DNA of 64,000 bases from Megalobrama amblycephala. Lineage: Eukaryota > Chordata > Actinopteri > Cypriniformes > Xenocyprididae. How positions within the stretch are numbered: position 1 is the stretch's first letter; each line of letters opens with the position of its first letter. Shown in pieces: positions 28,451 through 62,355 of the stretch. Where the stretch lies: the NCBI RefSeq assembly GCF_018812025.1, contig NC_063053.1:8910123-8974122 (forward strand), read 5' to 3'. The translations under genes were made by a program, and so were the position numbers. Below the pieces are notes generated by a model. That model had not been told where the DNA came from. It saw nothing but the letters and a program-made list of their open reading frames with translations, and ran no database searches.

Positions 28451-29307
28451 AAACCGCATGTACGTGCAGACGCGGTCTACAAAGCGGCTCTATAGCTCAT
28501 GTGGATGGACTCAAACGCATGTGAACCAGATGTGAACGCGTTGCCCGCCATATACAAATCTACAACTTGTCGCAAAACGTCAACTTCCCACGACACAACC
28601 AGTCTCAGGAAAATGATGTAAGAGTATTTTAAAGGAACAGTATCTGTTGCGTAAACGTCAAGATAAATTAGACATTTGCGTGGAGGTTTAAATTCATCAG
28701 GACGGCGTTTCCTAGCCCCACAACCCTATAGTCATAAGGCTGAAGTATCATTTCAAACCAGAAATGCGCTCCTGTTAAGTCAGATTATACTGTATATCAT
28801 TTTAGCATTATAATCAAAGACTATTAACACTTTGATTATAATGCATATTAAAGTCAAATTTAAACAAAAACAATCAAAGCTGTGGGTCTCCCAAAGCAAC
28901 ATATTCCGAGTGGCATCCACACATATGTATAAGACTTGCACACATTATACATTATGCTGTTTTCTTTTTTAAAAATAAATCTATTAGGCTACATATTAAT
29001 TTATTGACATTCCCAATCCCAATATAAGTTGTATTTTTTTTTTTTTTTTACAGGTTTAATCATGCAAAATCAAACACTTTCCAAGTCAACTACATGAGAA
29101 TAACCTGCCTAGGATATAGCTTAATAAAATTAAACATACATTTTCTTACATTGTTAAATTTTTGCACATTTTCTATATTACATATTTGTTGAGAGCAGTC
29201 AAACTATTCCAGTCCTGTTCTTCCAATGGGATGAATGGACTGCAAATAGCAGCCAATGGGAGCGGCTTTCCTGTACTATAAAACAATCGCTCCATCATTA
29301 TCTAGTG
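28451..29307. promoter_or_regulatory. Divergent promoter interval of trmt61a and ckb
   Basis: About 0.9 kb separates the proposed trmt61a first exon (minus) from the ckb first exon (plus). The trmt61a side is richer in CG dinucleotides (28430-28580); the ckb side carries CCAAT and TATA boxes. The same head-to-head order exists in human. Confidence 0.55.
29223..29283 (+). promoter_or_regulatory. ckb: ckb core promoter (two CCAAT boxes and a TATA box)
   Basis: CCAATGGG occurs at 29223-29230 and again at 29253-29260, followed by TATAAAA at 29277-29283. The predicted start is about 29308, roughly 30 bp downstream. Paired CCAAT motifs with a TATA box are also known from the mammalian CKB promoter. 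Confidence 0.75.
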
Positions 29308-29411
29308 CTGGAGAACAGACAGACGCCACGTACAGTTCATACTCTACCGTAAAAATAGGGATCTTTGTGTCAGCCCAGTCTTCCTCTAGTTCTAGCAACC
29401 CTCAACCCACG
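29308..29411 (+). other. ckb: ckb non-coding exon 1
   Basis: From the predicted start to the donor CCCACG|GTAAGG at 29411. It contains no ATG, so translation must begin in a later exon. The start is inferred from the TATA box. Confidence 0.7.
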
Positions 29412-30440
29412 GTAAGGCTTCATTGATAAGTTTTCATCTCTCTTGTTAAAGTAAAAGCTTAAGCAAGACCGCAATTTAAATTGTATTTGGAAAAAGTAAC
29501 TACGCTATAAATGGCGCTTTAAAAGGTTCTGGATAAGCCTTTTGAGTAAGATTTGCATTTTAGTGCATTGTGGAGGTCTTCTATCATGCTTTTTCTGAAC
29601 ATTTTAGGCTTCTTCTGAAAGAAAGCGTCTCATATTCAGACCATGACAGCTCAACCTTTCTTTCTTTAGTTGAAGTGGTGCCGTCCAGTGGACGCCCAGT
29701 TTAAGTCATCGATAGCATCATCGAAATGCGAAAGTTTGTGCATTTCACTGACTAGATATAGACCTGAATCATCTGACGATAAGGAAATTACATTTACAGT
29801 TTGTTGAGATGGTTTCAACACATATATAGCAAATCAGAAATTCATTTAAAAGAGTTCCAAGGACCGATTTACACGTACATAGACTTTTTAATATTTTTTA
29901 TCAACATAAAAAGTAACAATTCTTGGTTTATTTCCAGTCGGACATGACAAAAGTTACTTTCGGTTCATTTATAAACCAGATTAATTCTTTCTGTAACCCC
30001 TCCGACTGATTCGTTTTTGATTCACTATAAAGAATCATTCGGGCATCGCTTCACTGGCCGCGCTTAATGTATTTGATTCACTGAAAAGAATCGGTTCATA
30101 AGAGTCATTCGTCACGCTATAGATTCATTTAAGACATTCTGGCACCGTTAAATAGTAGTGCAACATTTAACGTTATTTTTTAAAATTGTTACAAATTTTT
30201 ACAGTATTTTTTGTGAATATTTGCACAAATTATTTGTTATTTTACTACAACGTCTCTGTAGAAAAAGGGTTCCCTAAGGTTTCCCACAGTATTTCTGTGT
30301 GGAAACATATTGGTCACATTCATCATTTGACTTTTGTAGAAATTTAACACCAATCACGTGCATAAAAGTAGGTAGTAACTAGAACAGTTTCCATCTTGTA
30401 TCGATATGTACAACTGTATGCAAGCAAAGTCTTTTTCCAG

Positions 30441-30464
30441 ATTTATTCACATGTCAAGATGGAG
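30441..30464 (+). other. ckb: Candidate start microexon for ckb exon 2b
   Basis: A 24-nt stretch lies between the acceptor CTTTTTCCAG and the donor GGAG|GTTAGT. It contains ATGTCAAGATGGAG, leaving phase 2, and joined to exon 2b would read MSRWSNTK. Only the splice signals and phase support it. Confidence 0.3.
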
Positions 30465-30555
30465 GTTAGTGTTGAACCTCTTGGCTTTATTTCGCATTCA
30501 GTGTAACCACAGTTATTTTCCATCCCATTCCCACCACACTCAGAGAACAGCAGCC

Positions 30556-30748
30556 ATGCCTTTCGGGAACAGTCACAACCAGCTGAAGATGAACAACTCC
30601 TGTGAGCAGGAATACCCCGACCTCAGCAAACACAACAACTATATGGCCAAGGTCCTCACATCGGCGCTGTATGAGAAGTTGCGCTCCAAACAGACACCCA
30701 GCGGGTTTACATTGGATGATGTAATCCAGACCGGGGTAGATAACCCAG
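30556..30748 (+). CDS. ckb: ckb coding exon 2a
   Basis: The exon proper begins at 30544 after CACTCAG, with 12 nt of leader before the ATG. It encodes residues 1-64 ([20 protein letters not shown], then TGVDNPG) and ends in phase 1 at CCCAG|GTAAAG. The ORF stays open upstream to 30406, but MPFGNSHN fixes the start. Confidence 0.95.
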
Positions 30749-33700
30749 GTAAAGACCCAAAGCAACTCAAAGTCCTCCAAAGACCACCTCTCGTGTGCTT
30801 TTTGAACATATGGGTGTATTGCGAGCTTTGAAACTACAATCAGAAAGAAAAGCGTGATTATCATGGCATGTTAGACAGTGACCTTGCTGACTCCTTGTTT
30901 TAGTGCAGAGGGCATCTAATAAAACATTTCCTGTATAGATAAGACCAACGATAAGACCAACGTCTGTGCAAAATGCAATGACATAGAAAATACAAGTCTA
31001 GCTGTCATATACTGTATAAAAGGCTATATGAAAGACTTGAAACAGGTCATGAACGCAGAGTAAAACAGAATATTTGATAAGACAAATGGTGCTAACCCAT
31101 TTAGAATACAACAGGTGACTTCGTCCTTCGGCAGCAGAATGTGGTATTTTTACACCCCATGTGTTGTTGTATTTATTTAGCAATACTAAACTAGCCAGGC
31201 TGACCATCAAGCAGCGGCCAGCTGAGGAAGAGTATCCAGACCTCACAGAGCACAACAACCATATGGCCAAAGTCCTCACTCTGGACATGTACAAACGCCT
31301 CCGTCAGCGCTGCACACCCAACGGCTTCACCATAGATAACGTCATTCAGACTGGCGTAGATAATCCTGGTAAAAGAATATGCATAGTCTGTCAGGGCTCA
31401 GGGGTCAAGGTTTAGATATTCCTAATAGAAAGCACTTGATGTTTAGCAAGGATTTTTTTTTTGTAGTTAAAAGTGCCGGGACTCTGAGGTGCATGGCTCA
31501 TAATTTGTGTACATGGATCTGTTTCCAATCTCAGGCCACCCCTTCATTATGACTGTGGGTTGTGTGGCTGGGGATGAGGAGACCTATGAGGTGTTCAAGG
31601 AGCTGCTGGACCCTATTATTCAGGACAGACATGGAGGATACAAGCCTACAGACAAACACAAGACTGACCTCAACCCCAATAACCTCAAGGTATGAAGTTG
31701 AAGGGATAAATCACCCCCAAATAATTCTGTCAACATTTACTCACCCTCATGTTTTAAAGAATGTTTTTGTGCAAAAATTAGACCCCACTTTCTTTCATTG
31801 ATCATTGATATGGTGATATTGCTTATTCCAAAGACTAAAACTTTCTGCTCCTGCAGGGTGGTGATGACCTGGACTCCAACTACGTGCTGAGCTCTCGCGT
31901 CAGAACAGGCAGAAGCATTCGTGGATTCTGTCTACCGCCCCACTGCAGTCGTGGAGAGAGAAGAGCCGTTGAGAAGCTCTCTGTGGAAGGTACATCACTG
32001 CAGCGCCACATCGGTTTATTTGAAACACGACAAAAAGATGTGCTGCATCCCAATATGCTTACTATCCATCCTAAAATAGTATTTGAAATTATAATTAGTG
32101 TGTCCCAAACCGAAGTTAGTAGCAGTTAAGGTACTTGGATGGTTCACTATTTAAGGTGGAAAGTTCATGCACACTTTAATGGCTGTTATTGCCTACAACC
32201 CATTGAGATTTGGAGGAGGATTTGGTTCAGTTCAGGGTTATTATAGTTAAATAAAACTAAAACCATAAAAAAACAAACAAAAAAAACAAACATTTTCGTT
32301 ACTTGAAATAAATAAGATACAACAAAAGTAAACTTTTTTTTTTCTTTCAAATTTCAGCTAGTTGCCAAGGAAACATTTCTCATTTTAATTTTAGTTCATT
32401 AAAATGACTAAAAATTGTATTTAAAAAAAAAAAAAAAAACTACATAGACAATAATAATAAAAAAACTACTGAAACACAACAAAATTACTAAAACTTTACA
32501 ATAAAATGAAAATGGAAAATTTCTAAATAAAAACATTCAAAATATTAATAAAAACTTTAATAGTATCTCAATGATACAAAAATATCACTGCTACATACAC
32601 ATATAAAAAGTGTTAAACTAAAAAACATGGTGAATGTGTAAGACCGATAATTAAGTCGAGGTTTATATAAAGGGGTTTGAGTGTTTTTTTTAATAATCAT
32701 TATCTAGGCTGATGAAAAATAATTTCTTCTGCAACAACAGTGTGAACTTTTCTAAAAATATGTTTGGCAATTTGCATCATGCAAAAACATGAGGAGAGTT
32801 TTCCGTATCAAAGACTAACGACTGACAGATCAATGTGATGCTGCTTTTCTCTCCAATATGGAGGGAAGAATTAAGTAGGGTAAATTAACTGAAAAATAGT
32901 TTGTTTAAGAGAATGTTAACTTTGAAAAGATGATTGACAGGCGAGTTTACTGTGACCGAATGCATGTAACTGTGTGACAACGTGGTTCGATAAAGACACA
33001 GTTATGATGTAGTAGTACGTCCCAAAACTTGCGTAATCTTCTGCTGCACACTCAAAAGTATGTACTTTTTCTTCACAGACAAAATACATACTTTTATAGC
33101 ATAACATGGCAAATTGGGATACAGCACTTATTTTCATATTGGTCATGTGGCTCCCTCTAGTGGTGTTGAGTATCATCATGTGTGATTGAACCAAGATGAA
33201 TACTTCTTTCTTAGACATTTTAATCTGTACTCTATCATAATGTTTCTTTATTTTTATATAAGATGGTTACACTTTTTATTTTAAGGTGTCTTTGTTACAC
33301 TGTGATTATGCATTACAGAGAAATATTAAGTAACTACATGTACTTTAGGATTAGGGTTTGGTTTGGTTTAGGGTTAGTTGCATGTAATTATGCATAATTT
33401 ATAGTTATTACTGGAGTAACTACATGTAACATATGTAACAATGACACTGTAAAATAAAGTGTTACGATAAGATAACTCACAGATTTGTTGATCTGTCTGC
33501 TGTAGCTCTGGGTGCCCTGACTGGGGATCTCAAAGGAAAATACTACGCCCTGAAGAACATGACAGAAGCCGAGCAGCAGCAGCTCATTGATGACCATTTC
33601 CTGTTCGACAAGCCTGTATCTCCCCTGCTGCTGGCCTCTGGGATGGCTCGTGATTGGCCCGACGCCAGGGGCATCTGGTCAGTGTTCTGGACTGTCCTTA

Positions 33701-36109
33701 ATGCACTGCTTGTGCTACTTTTGTTAAGGAGAACCTACTTCCTGTCAGTTTGTTCCAGATTCTACAGATACAGACAGCACCAGCATTTTGTTCTGCATGT
33801 TTTTAGCAATCTTACACTAAAACCACACAGCATCAAATGTGCTGAAAAAAATTGTTGGTTTTTACTACTGGCTTGACATTAATTGAAACAAAAATTTTTA
33901 TAATTCCTAGAATTTATTTTAGTTCTACAGTTTAGATGAGTGTCAGATACACTATTTCGTTTTTTCTTTTTGACCAGATACACTTATCTGTATCCAGTTT
34001 TTATATTTATATATCAGACACCATACTCTGGCAGCGTTCTTTCCTGGGAAAGCATTGCATTTTTGTGCTGGACTTAGAAGACATTCCCTCACTCATTTTC
34101 TTCTTGTCTCCAGGCACAATGATAACAAGACATTCCTTGTGTGGGTGAATGAGGAGGACCACCTGCGTGTCATCTCCATGCAGAAAGGTGGCAACATGAA
34201 AGAGGTCTTCACCCGTTTCTGCACAGGTCTCACTAAGGTATTACATCACTGTGATGCTACAAGTCATGCATGTGATCATAAAGGCCTGTTCTCACCAGGA
34301 ATGATAACTATATTAGTGTTGATTTACACCGTGTCTACACCGGACACGAGCAGCTCGACGTGATGTCAAAAGACAATAGAACCCATTATAATCCATGATA
34401 TTGTCTACACTGGATGCGGCACAGCGTGACGTGACTCAGCGCAACAAATTCCCGACAGTAAACGAATTCCCCGTTCTATTTCTGACGTAGTCTAAGTGCT
34501 TTCCAACAGTCGTCTTGTCGCGTTCAATGTAGACCCCTTTTAGCTGTTGCGGCGTGATGCAAAAAAAGCCGCATCTGGTGTAGACACGGTGTTAGTTAAT
34601 CTGGAGCGGGGGTACATTTCCCGAAAGCATCGTTGGTCAACTATGGTCGTAAGTCCCATTGAACTTTATTGGTAACGATGGAACTTGCGACCATTGTTCG
34701 CTTTGGGAAACGCACCCCAGAATGATCTGGATTTGGATCCTGCTATCCAGCATCAGGTAATCCATCTTACTTATGTGCCAGTTTTTCAAAGCAAAATTGT
34801 ATTGGATCACCCTGATCCAGATACACACATTTTCATTTTACCAAATCTGGATTACTAGTGCTGTACGGAGCCCCTGAAATATTTCACTGCTTTTGCGTTC
34901 TCTCAGAAAGGTTTTGCGTAGCGTTCACCCAAGAAACCTTGTTCACTCGCCAAGAAATTTTGTTTAATATCTTATGATTTTGCCAATGTAGCTTACAAAC
35001 AGTTATAAAAAACACAACTATTTTTGTTTGATATTTACTGTTAGGGGATTATTTTATGACGCCAAAGTCTCTTTTTACTTTACTGTAGGCTACCCGAAAG
35101 GCTTAATGGGTATATATCAAAACCAAGATCGGATTTTGTGATCTAATTTCAAAATCTTTTTTTCTTTTCAACAACCAGTTTTCAAGATTTGAACCAATCC
35201 GATAGCCGAAATCCAATCAGATTACTTTTGAACAACTGGTCTTTGCTCGGAATAAAACCTGCTCCGGAGCAGGTTTAGCAGGTGATGAGCACCGCTAAAA
35301 ACCGGTCTTCAATCCCAAAAAAAGTGTTTGTTCTAACTAAACTCAAACTTACCAGGATAACCGCTAAAACCGGCTTTGTGAAATAAGCCACATATCATTG
35401 CTCAGTGTCACTATTGTTATTTTTATGGTATGGACTTCCCTTTCCCTATTCTCACAGAATTAGTACAATTATTAAAACTAGATTTAGCATCTTGTATTAA
35501 AATACACTAATGACAGATATCTTAATTATCCTGAAAGTTCTTTCTCATAAATTTGCTTTGTCTTGTAAATGAAATGATTTTAGATATTCAATAGCTTGAA
35601 CAGAGCTGCAAAAAAAATGATTTTTCTTTCAGATTGAGGAGTTGTTCAAAAACAAGGGTCACGCGTTCATGTGGAATGAGCACCTTGGCTACGTCCTCAC
35701 TTGCCCATCCAACCTCGGCACAGGCCTGCGTGCAGGAGTGCATGTCAAACTGCCTAACCTCAGCAAGTACCGCCAGTTTGAAGAGGTCCTTAAGAGACTG
35801 AGGCTGCAAAAACGTGGAACAGGTAGGAACTGGAGAAAATGTAACAGCACATTACTATAACGGAGTGTTGTGAACAGAACTACTGCATGTAAACTGATGG
35901 CAATAAGAAAGTGGTGCCTCTGTTCATTAGGTGGTGTGGACACTGCAGCTGTGGGTGGTGTTTTTGACATCTCCAACGCTGACCGCCTGGGCTTCTCTGA
36001 GGTGGAGCTGATGCAGATGGTGGTGGATGGAGTCAAACTGCTGATAGAGATGGAGAAACGGCTAGAGAAAGGCCAGTCCATTGATGACCTCATGCCTGCC
36101 CAAAAGTAG
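30556..36109 (+). CDS. ckb: Creatine kinase, brain type (cytosolic)
   Basis: Seven coding exons (30556-30748, 31535-31689, 31857-31989, 33506-33677, 34114-34237, 35633-35822, 35931-36109) join to 1146 nt: 381 residues, exactly the usual cytosolic creatine kinase length. It transfers phosphate between ATP and creatine, buffering energy in brain and other tissues, as a dimer. MPFGNSHN starts the protein; [20 protein letters not shown] carries substrate-binding arginines; the guanidino-kinase motif TCPSNLGTG puts the reactive cysteine at residue 283; the end reads DDLMPAQK. There is no mitochondrial presequence. Fish usually keep two paralogues (ckba, ckbb); which one this is cannot be decided here. 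An extra version of the first coding exon lies at 31181-31368. Confidence 0.97.
31181..31368 (+). CDS. ckb: ckb alternative coding exon 2b
   Basis: After the acceptor TTTATTTAG the frame reads [20 protein letters not shown] and ends ...TGVDNPG at the donor CCTG|GTAAAA, phase 1, exactly as exon 2a. From EYPDL to VDNPG 33 of 47 residues equal those of exon 2a. The exon is 188 nt, enters in phase 2 and lacks an initiator aligned with MPFGN. Joining 2a to 2b shifts the frame and hits TAG within five codons, so the two exclude each other. A start could come from a small upstream exon (candidate 30441-30464) or from the in-frame internal ATG at 31263. The intact frame and good splice sites argue against decay. 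Confidence 0.8.
31535..31689 (+). CDS. ckb: ckb coding exon 3
   Basis: Acceptor AATCTCAG, donor CTCAAG|GTATG. Encodes [20 protein letters not shown] through DLNPNNLK (residues 65-116); leaves in phase 0. Confidence 0.95.
31697..31755. repeat. Fragment of a miniature element in ckb intron 3
   Basis: GGGATAAATCACCCCCAAAT followed by TTTACTCACCCTCATG is the single end of the GTTCACCCAAAAAT family seen at 24757 and 25763. Confidence 0.65.
31857..31989 (+). CDS. ckb: ckb coding exon 4
   Basis: Acceptor CTCCTGCAG, donor GGAAG|GTACA. Encodes [20 protein letters not shown] and on to EKLSVE (117-160), including the conserved arginine-rich nucleotide/substrate site. Leaves in phase 1. Confidence 0.95.
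31990..33505 (+). other. ckb intron 4
   Basis: No coding sequence. It contains A/T-rich low-complexity DNA at 32250-32580 and the short inverted-repeat element at 33265-33467. Confidence 0.7.
33265..33467. mobile_element. Short inverted-repeat element (TTACACTTTTTATTTTA ends)
   Basis: GGTTACACTTTTTATTTTAA at the left pairs with TGTAAAATAAAGTGTTAC at the right; the interior TTTAGGGTTAGTTGCATG also occurs in the fragment at 9374-9500. Confidence 0.7.
33506..33677 (+). CDS. ckb: ckb coding exon 5
   Basis: Acceptor GCTGTAG, donor TCTG|GTCAG. Encodes [20 protein letters not shown] through DWPDARGIW; leaves in phase 2. Confidence 0.95.
34114..34237 (+). CDS. ckb: ckb coding exon 6
   Basis: Acceptor TCTCCAG, donor CTAAG|GTATT. 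Encodes [20 protein letters not shown] through FCTGLTK (to residue 259); phase 0 at the end. Confidence 0.95.
34326..34592. mobile_element. Miniature element in ckb intron 6 (ACACCGTGTCTACACC ends)
   Basis: ACACCGTGTCTACACCGGA at the left and CTGGTGTAGACACGGTGT at the right are inverted copies, about 267 bp. Confidence 0.8.
34613..34721. repeat. Hairpin repeat in ckb intron 6
   Basis: TTTCCCGAAAGCATCG near the left pairs with CGCTTTGGGAAACGCACCCC at the right, and ACTATGGTCGTAAGTCCCAT pairs with ATGGAACTTGCGACCATTGT inside. A frequent fish foldback. Confidence 0.7.
35633..35822 (+). CDS. ckb: ckb coding exon 7
   Basis: Acceptor TTCTTTCAG, donor AACAG|GTAGG. Encodes [20 protein letters not shown] followed by [15 protein letters not shown], with the reactive cysteine at residue 283. 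Leaves in phase 1. Confidence 0.95.
35931..36109 (+). CDS. ckb: ckb coding exon 8 (terminal)
   Basis: Acceptor TTCATTAG. Encodes [20 protein letters not shown] to DDLMPAQK, stop TAG at 36107-36109. Confidence 0.95.
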
Positions 36110-36290
36110 ACTGCACTTCACACATTCTTCTCTCTCCACCTCCCCACACCTTTGTTAACTGATTTACTGAATGTTTGTTGACTTGTTCTTGAAAGACATG
36201 TTTTATTTAAGAGTCCTTTGTCTCTGCTCTGGTGCGTTCTTGTTACACGTACAGATGTCTCAGGGCAAAACATGGATGAGAATATCTGAA

Positions 36291-36296
36291 AATAAA
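36291..36296 (+). terminator. ckb: ckb poly(A) signal
   Basis: AATAAA 182 bp after the stop, followed by a T-rich stretch (CTTTTTGTCTTTATT). It gives a compact 3' UTR of about 200 nt. Confidence 0.8.
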
Positions 36297-37532
36297 ATTT
36301 GGCTCGTATTGACCTGCTTTTTGTCTTTATTCCCTGTTCTGTCCTCTTGACAATTCCAGGGTTCCCATATTCATTTAACTTTTACCTGTTCAGTTTTACA
36401 GTTATTCATGATTTAATAATTATTCAAGGATTTTTAGAAGTTTTTAAAGAAATCACACTCACAAAGTAATTCCTACCCAATGCAAAGGTTGAACTGAAAA
36501 TGATTAGAAATATATCCACCTTATTCCTACACCCATGGTGCTTTGCGTGAATTATGGTGTAACTTACGCTAAGCTGTAGAGAAAGGCTCGCTCTATGAAC
36601 GAAATACTTTTTTTTTTTTTTTTTTTTACAGGGTACAATGAAATGACATTATTCTACTCACTGTTCAACCATCTAACATTATAAAGACTTTTAAAAGTGT
36701 AAAAGCATCAATAAGCTACTTTCAACAGACCTTGAGTAATGTAAAAAGTGTGATTCTTTCCACCGCAATAACGGACAGGTTAATATCACTGTAGTAATAT
36801 ATATCTGTATTATATAACATACATTGCCTTAATCAAAAATGTTCATGAACTTCAGCATTGCGTGATACTATTTCAAAGTGATTTCTGTCATTTTTACATA
36901 CAATATTCTATTTATCTGTGAAAACAAACCTGGAACAAGACGTGAAGATTTGAGGAGAAAAACGAGATTCTTTGTGCATTCCAGTGAATTATTAATGGGA
37001 TATATTGTAAATTAAATCGGGAGAACAGACCACAAATGTGCAGTATATGTTGTCCTTTTTCATACTATTACAACTCGAATTGGCCTTACCAGTCACCTGC
37101 GAACCCATCCCCCTATACGACATTGTCCTTCCGTCCATCCAAACACAGTGGAATGAAAAGGGAAAAAAATAAATAATCATAAGGAAAAGAATGCAGCGAC
37201 TGGAAAGATCTCTTGCCATAGATATTCTTGTTATAATATGTCGCATTAAAATACCAAGCGTTACGTTATTCTCATGATGTCTGAAAATAAAACATGAAGG
37301 AAAATTGACAGCTCATTCATTCAATCTGATGAATAAGCTTTATTTGTAGGGCAGCCTTATGACTTGAAATGATTAGTTTCAGTCTTTTTGAATGGAAGTT
37401 CCCCAAACTAGAAGTTCCATCCATAATTCAAAACGCAGTAGGTTCGTCGTCAGGAATAAGGGGGACACATCACACAAATGTTTGTGTATATATTTATGGT
37501 CACACTTTAAATTATGGTCCAATTCTCACTAT

Positions 37533-38302
37533 TAAAGGATTAGTTCACTTTCAAATTAAAATTTCCTGATAATTTACTCACCCCCATGTCATCCAAGATG
37601 TTCATGACTTTCTTTTTTCAGTCGAAAAGAAATTAAGGTTTTTGATGAAAACATTCCAGGATTTTTCTCCATATAGTGGACTTTAATGGAGCCCAAACGG
37701 TTGAAGGGCAAAATTACAGTTTCAGTGCTGCAATATATATATATATAATTTAACCATAAATGCTCATCTTGAACTAGCTCTCTTCTTCTCTATTTGAATT
37801 CCGGCAGTGTAGACTCTGCTAAGTGTATTACTGCCCTCCACAGGTCAAAGTTTGAACTACTTGTTATATACTTGCACTAGCATATTGTATATGACAATTT
37901 AGTTCAAACTTTGACCTGAGGAGGGCAGTAATACACTTAGCAGTGTCTACACTGCTGGAATTCAAATAGAGAAGAAGAAGAGAGCTAGTTCAAGATTAGC
38001 ATTTATGGTTAAAATGTATAATTTTTTATTTTATTTTTTTTAGAAAATGAGCGACGGTTTCTCTTGTCTGGGATTGTATTTCTTGTCTGGGATTGCATAG
38101 AACGATTTGAAGATGCAATGAAACTAATTTTGACCTTCAACCGTTTGGGGTCTATTGAAGTCCACTATAAGGAGAATAATCCTGGAATGTTGTTTTCATC
38201 AAAAACCTTTCTTTTCAACTAAAGAAAGACATGAACATCTTGGATGACATGGGGGTGAGTAAATTATCAGGAAATTTTCATTTGAAAGTGTACTAATCTT
38301 TT
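37533..38302. mobile_element. TTAA-flanked long-inverted-repeat element
   Basis: Left arm AGGATTAGTTCACTTTCAAA, right arm TTGAAAGTGTACTAATCTT, with TTAA on both outer sides. The interior (AAACGGTTGAAGG..., AGAAGAAGAAGAGAGCTAG...) is also palindromic, so the whole 770 bp folds back. It sits inside another repeat whose ends are near 37497 and 38360 (TAAAGTGTTACC). Confidence 0.82.
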
Positions 38303-38388
38303 AACTTCGTTAATAGCAACTAGTTAATAGCGAGATTCGGACCCTAAACTAAAGTGTTACCATGCATATATACTCACAACCACAATAG

Positions 38389-38700
38389 TTCAAACATTTG
38401 GGACAAGTACTTTTATTCAGCTAAGATGTATTAAATTTCCAATTAAGTTTTCAATATTTAAAATAAGAAGAAATGTTGCTTAAACACTAAAAATCAGCAT
38501 ATTAGAATGATTACTGAAGGATCATGTGACACTGAAGACTAATTATGTAACTGAAAATTCAGCCTTACCATCACAAGAATAAATTATATTTTTAAACAAA
38601 ACTGTTTTCTATTGTAATATATTTTAAGTTATAATACTATTTTACAATATTAGTTTCTGTATTTTGCTCAAAACACAAAAAAAAAAACCAAATTGACCTA
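38389..38700. repeat. Dispersed repeat with GAAGGATCATGTGACACTGA core
   Basis: Contains ATTAGAATGATTACTGAAGGATCATG-type core shared with 44409, 48692, 51142, 54582, 58707 and 60888; a seven-copy family in this window. Confidence 0.75.
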
Positions 38701-39686
38701 AAACCTTTGAAACTCCTACCAGTTTCTTTGATTGCATAAAGATCTCCAAGTTGTTGACCTGCAGCTCATGTGATACAAAGAGTCAGAAAAAAAGATGAGT
38801 AAATAAAGATAAAAAAGAGGCATACAAATATTGAGATCATTTTGTAGCTGTATTAGATCTCTGCAAGGAACACTGTGACGAGTTACAGATAGTTTAATTG
38901 AATCTGTGGTGAGTCTTATAAGTGAAAGAGATTACAAGATGCCCTCTTGGTTTCAAAAGAAGTCCAACAAAACAGTATGAAAATGTGTAATTACCGCATA
39001 AAGTACAATATTTACACAAAAAATACACTTGAGTGGGCAATAACGTGAAATAAATTATAAAACATCTAAATGTTGCTCTTAATAACATTCAAACAGTGAA
39101 ACTGAGCTCCAATCAGGTTTACTGCAGCCGTTTTCACAGACGAGCACCCTCAATACACAGAGGTGCAGAGCAAATTTTCAAAAAGTCTTAAGCAAGTCAA
39201 GATTCGGGTGCACCCTTTACACAAGAGCCGCCCAAAACACGCAATACTTAAAACCACCACAGAATAGTGCCCGTTAAAAAGCTAAAATAAAACAAACCTC
39301 ACAAATCTCCATCTAGTGTCCATTTCCTGAATGATCAGATTCAACTCATCAGTCTGAAATGATGGTGATGGCAATGAGTTGGTTCCTCGCTGAACATTCT
39401 CAGCGGTGCATACAATCGTAACACTGAAAGGTTCAAACCTCTTCTTTTTTTACAGCATTTAACGATAATACGATAATTGTGTGACCGATGTTAAAGAAAT
39501 TATTGCTTTAAGCAATGTTACAGTATATACATTTTTTCAAATACATGTAAGTGGTTTATTTAAAAAAAAAAAAAAAAAAAAAAAACATTTGGAAACTGCT
39601 ACTTTACGATTGTACACCTTAATTTGTTTGTCTATACTGAATTGAACCATTTCATAAATTCCTCTATGTAGTAAGATTAAAGATAT

Positions 39687-62355
<22,669 letters not shown>

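Larger units (their letters stand above)
36320..39550. other. Convergent intergenic interval between ckb and mark3
   Basis: Holds the poly(T) run at 36609-36627, the nested miniature elements at 37497-38360 and a dispersed repeat at 38389-38700. The mark3 3' UTR must end somewhere here; several minus-strand AATAAA signals exist (for example complementary to 39555-39560) and the used one is not identifiable. Confidence 0.6.

Noticed and set aside
30406..30555. Upstream extension of the first ckb coding exon
   Set aside because: The frame is open, but MPFGNSHN at 30556 is the family N-terminus and an acceptor lies at 30541-30543.
30487..30864. 125-codon minus-strand ORF opposite ckb exon 2a
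   Set aside because: Antisense shadow of the conserved exon.
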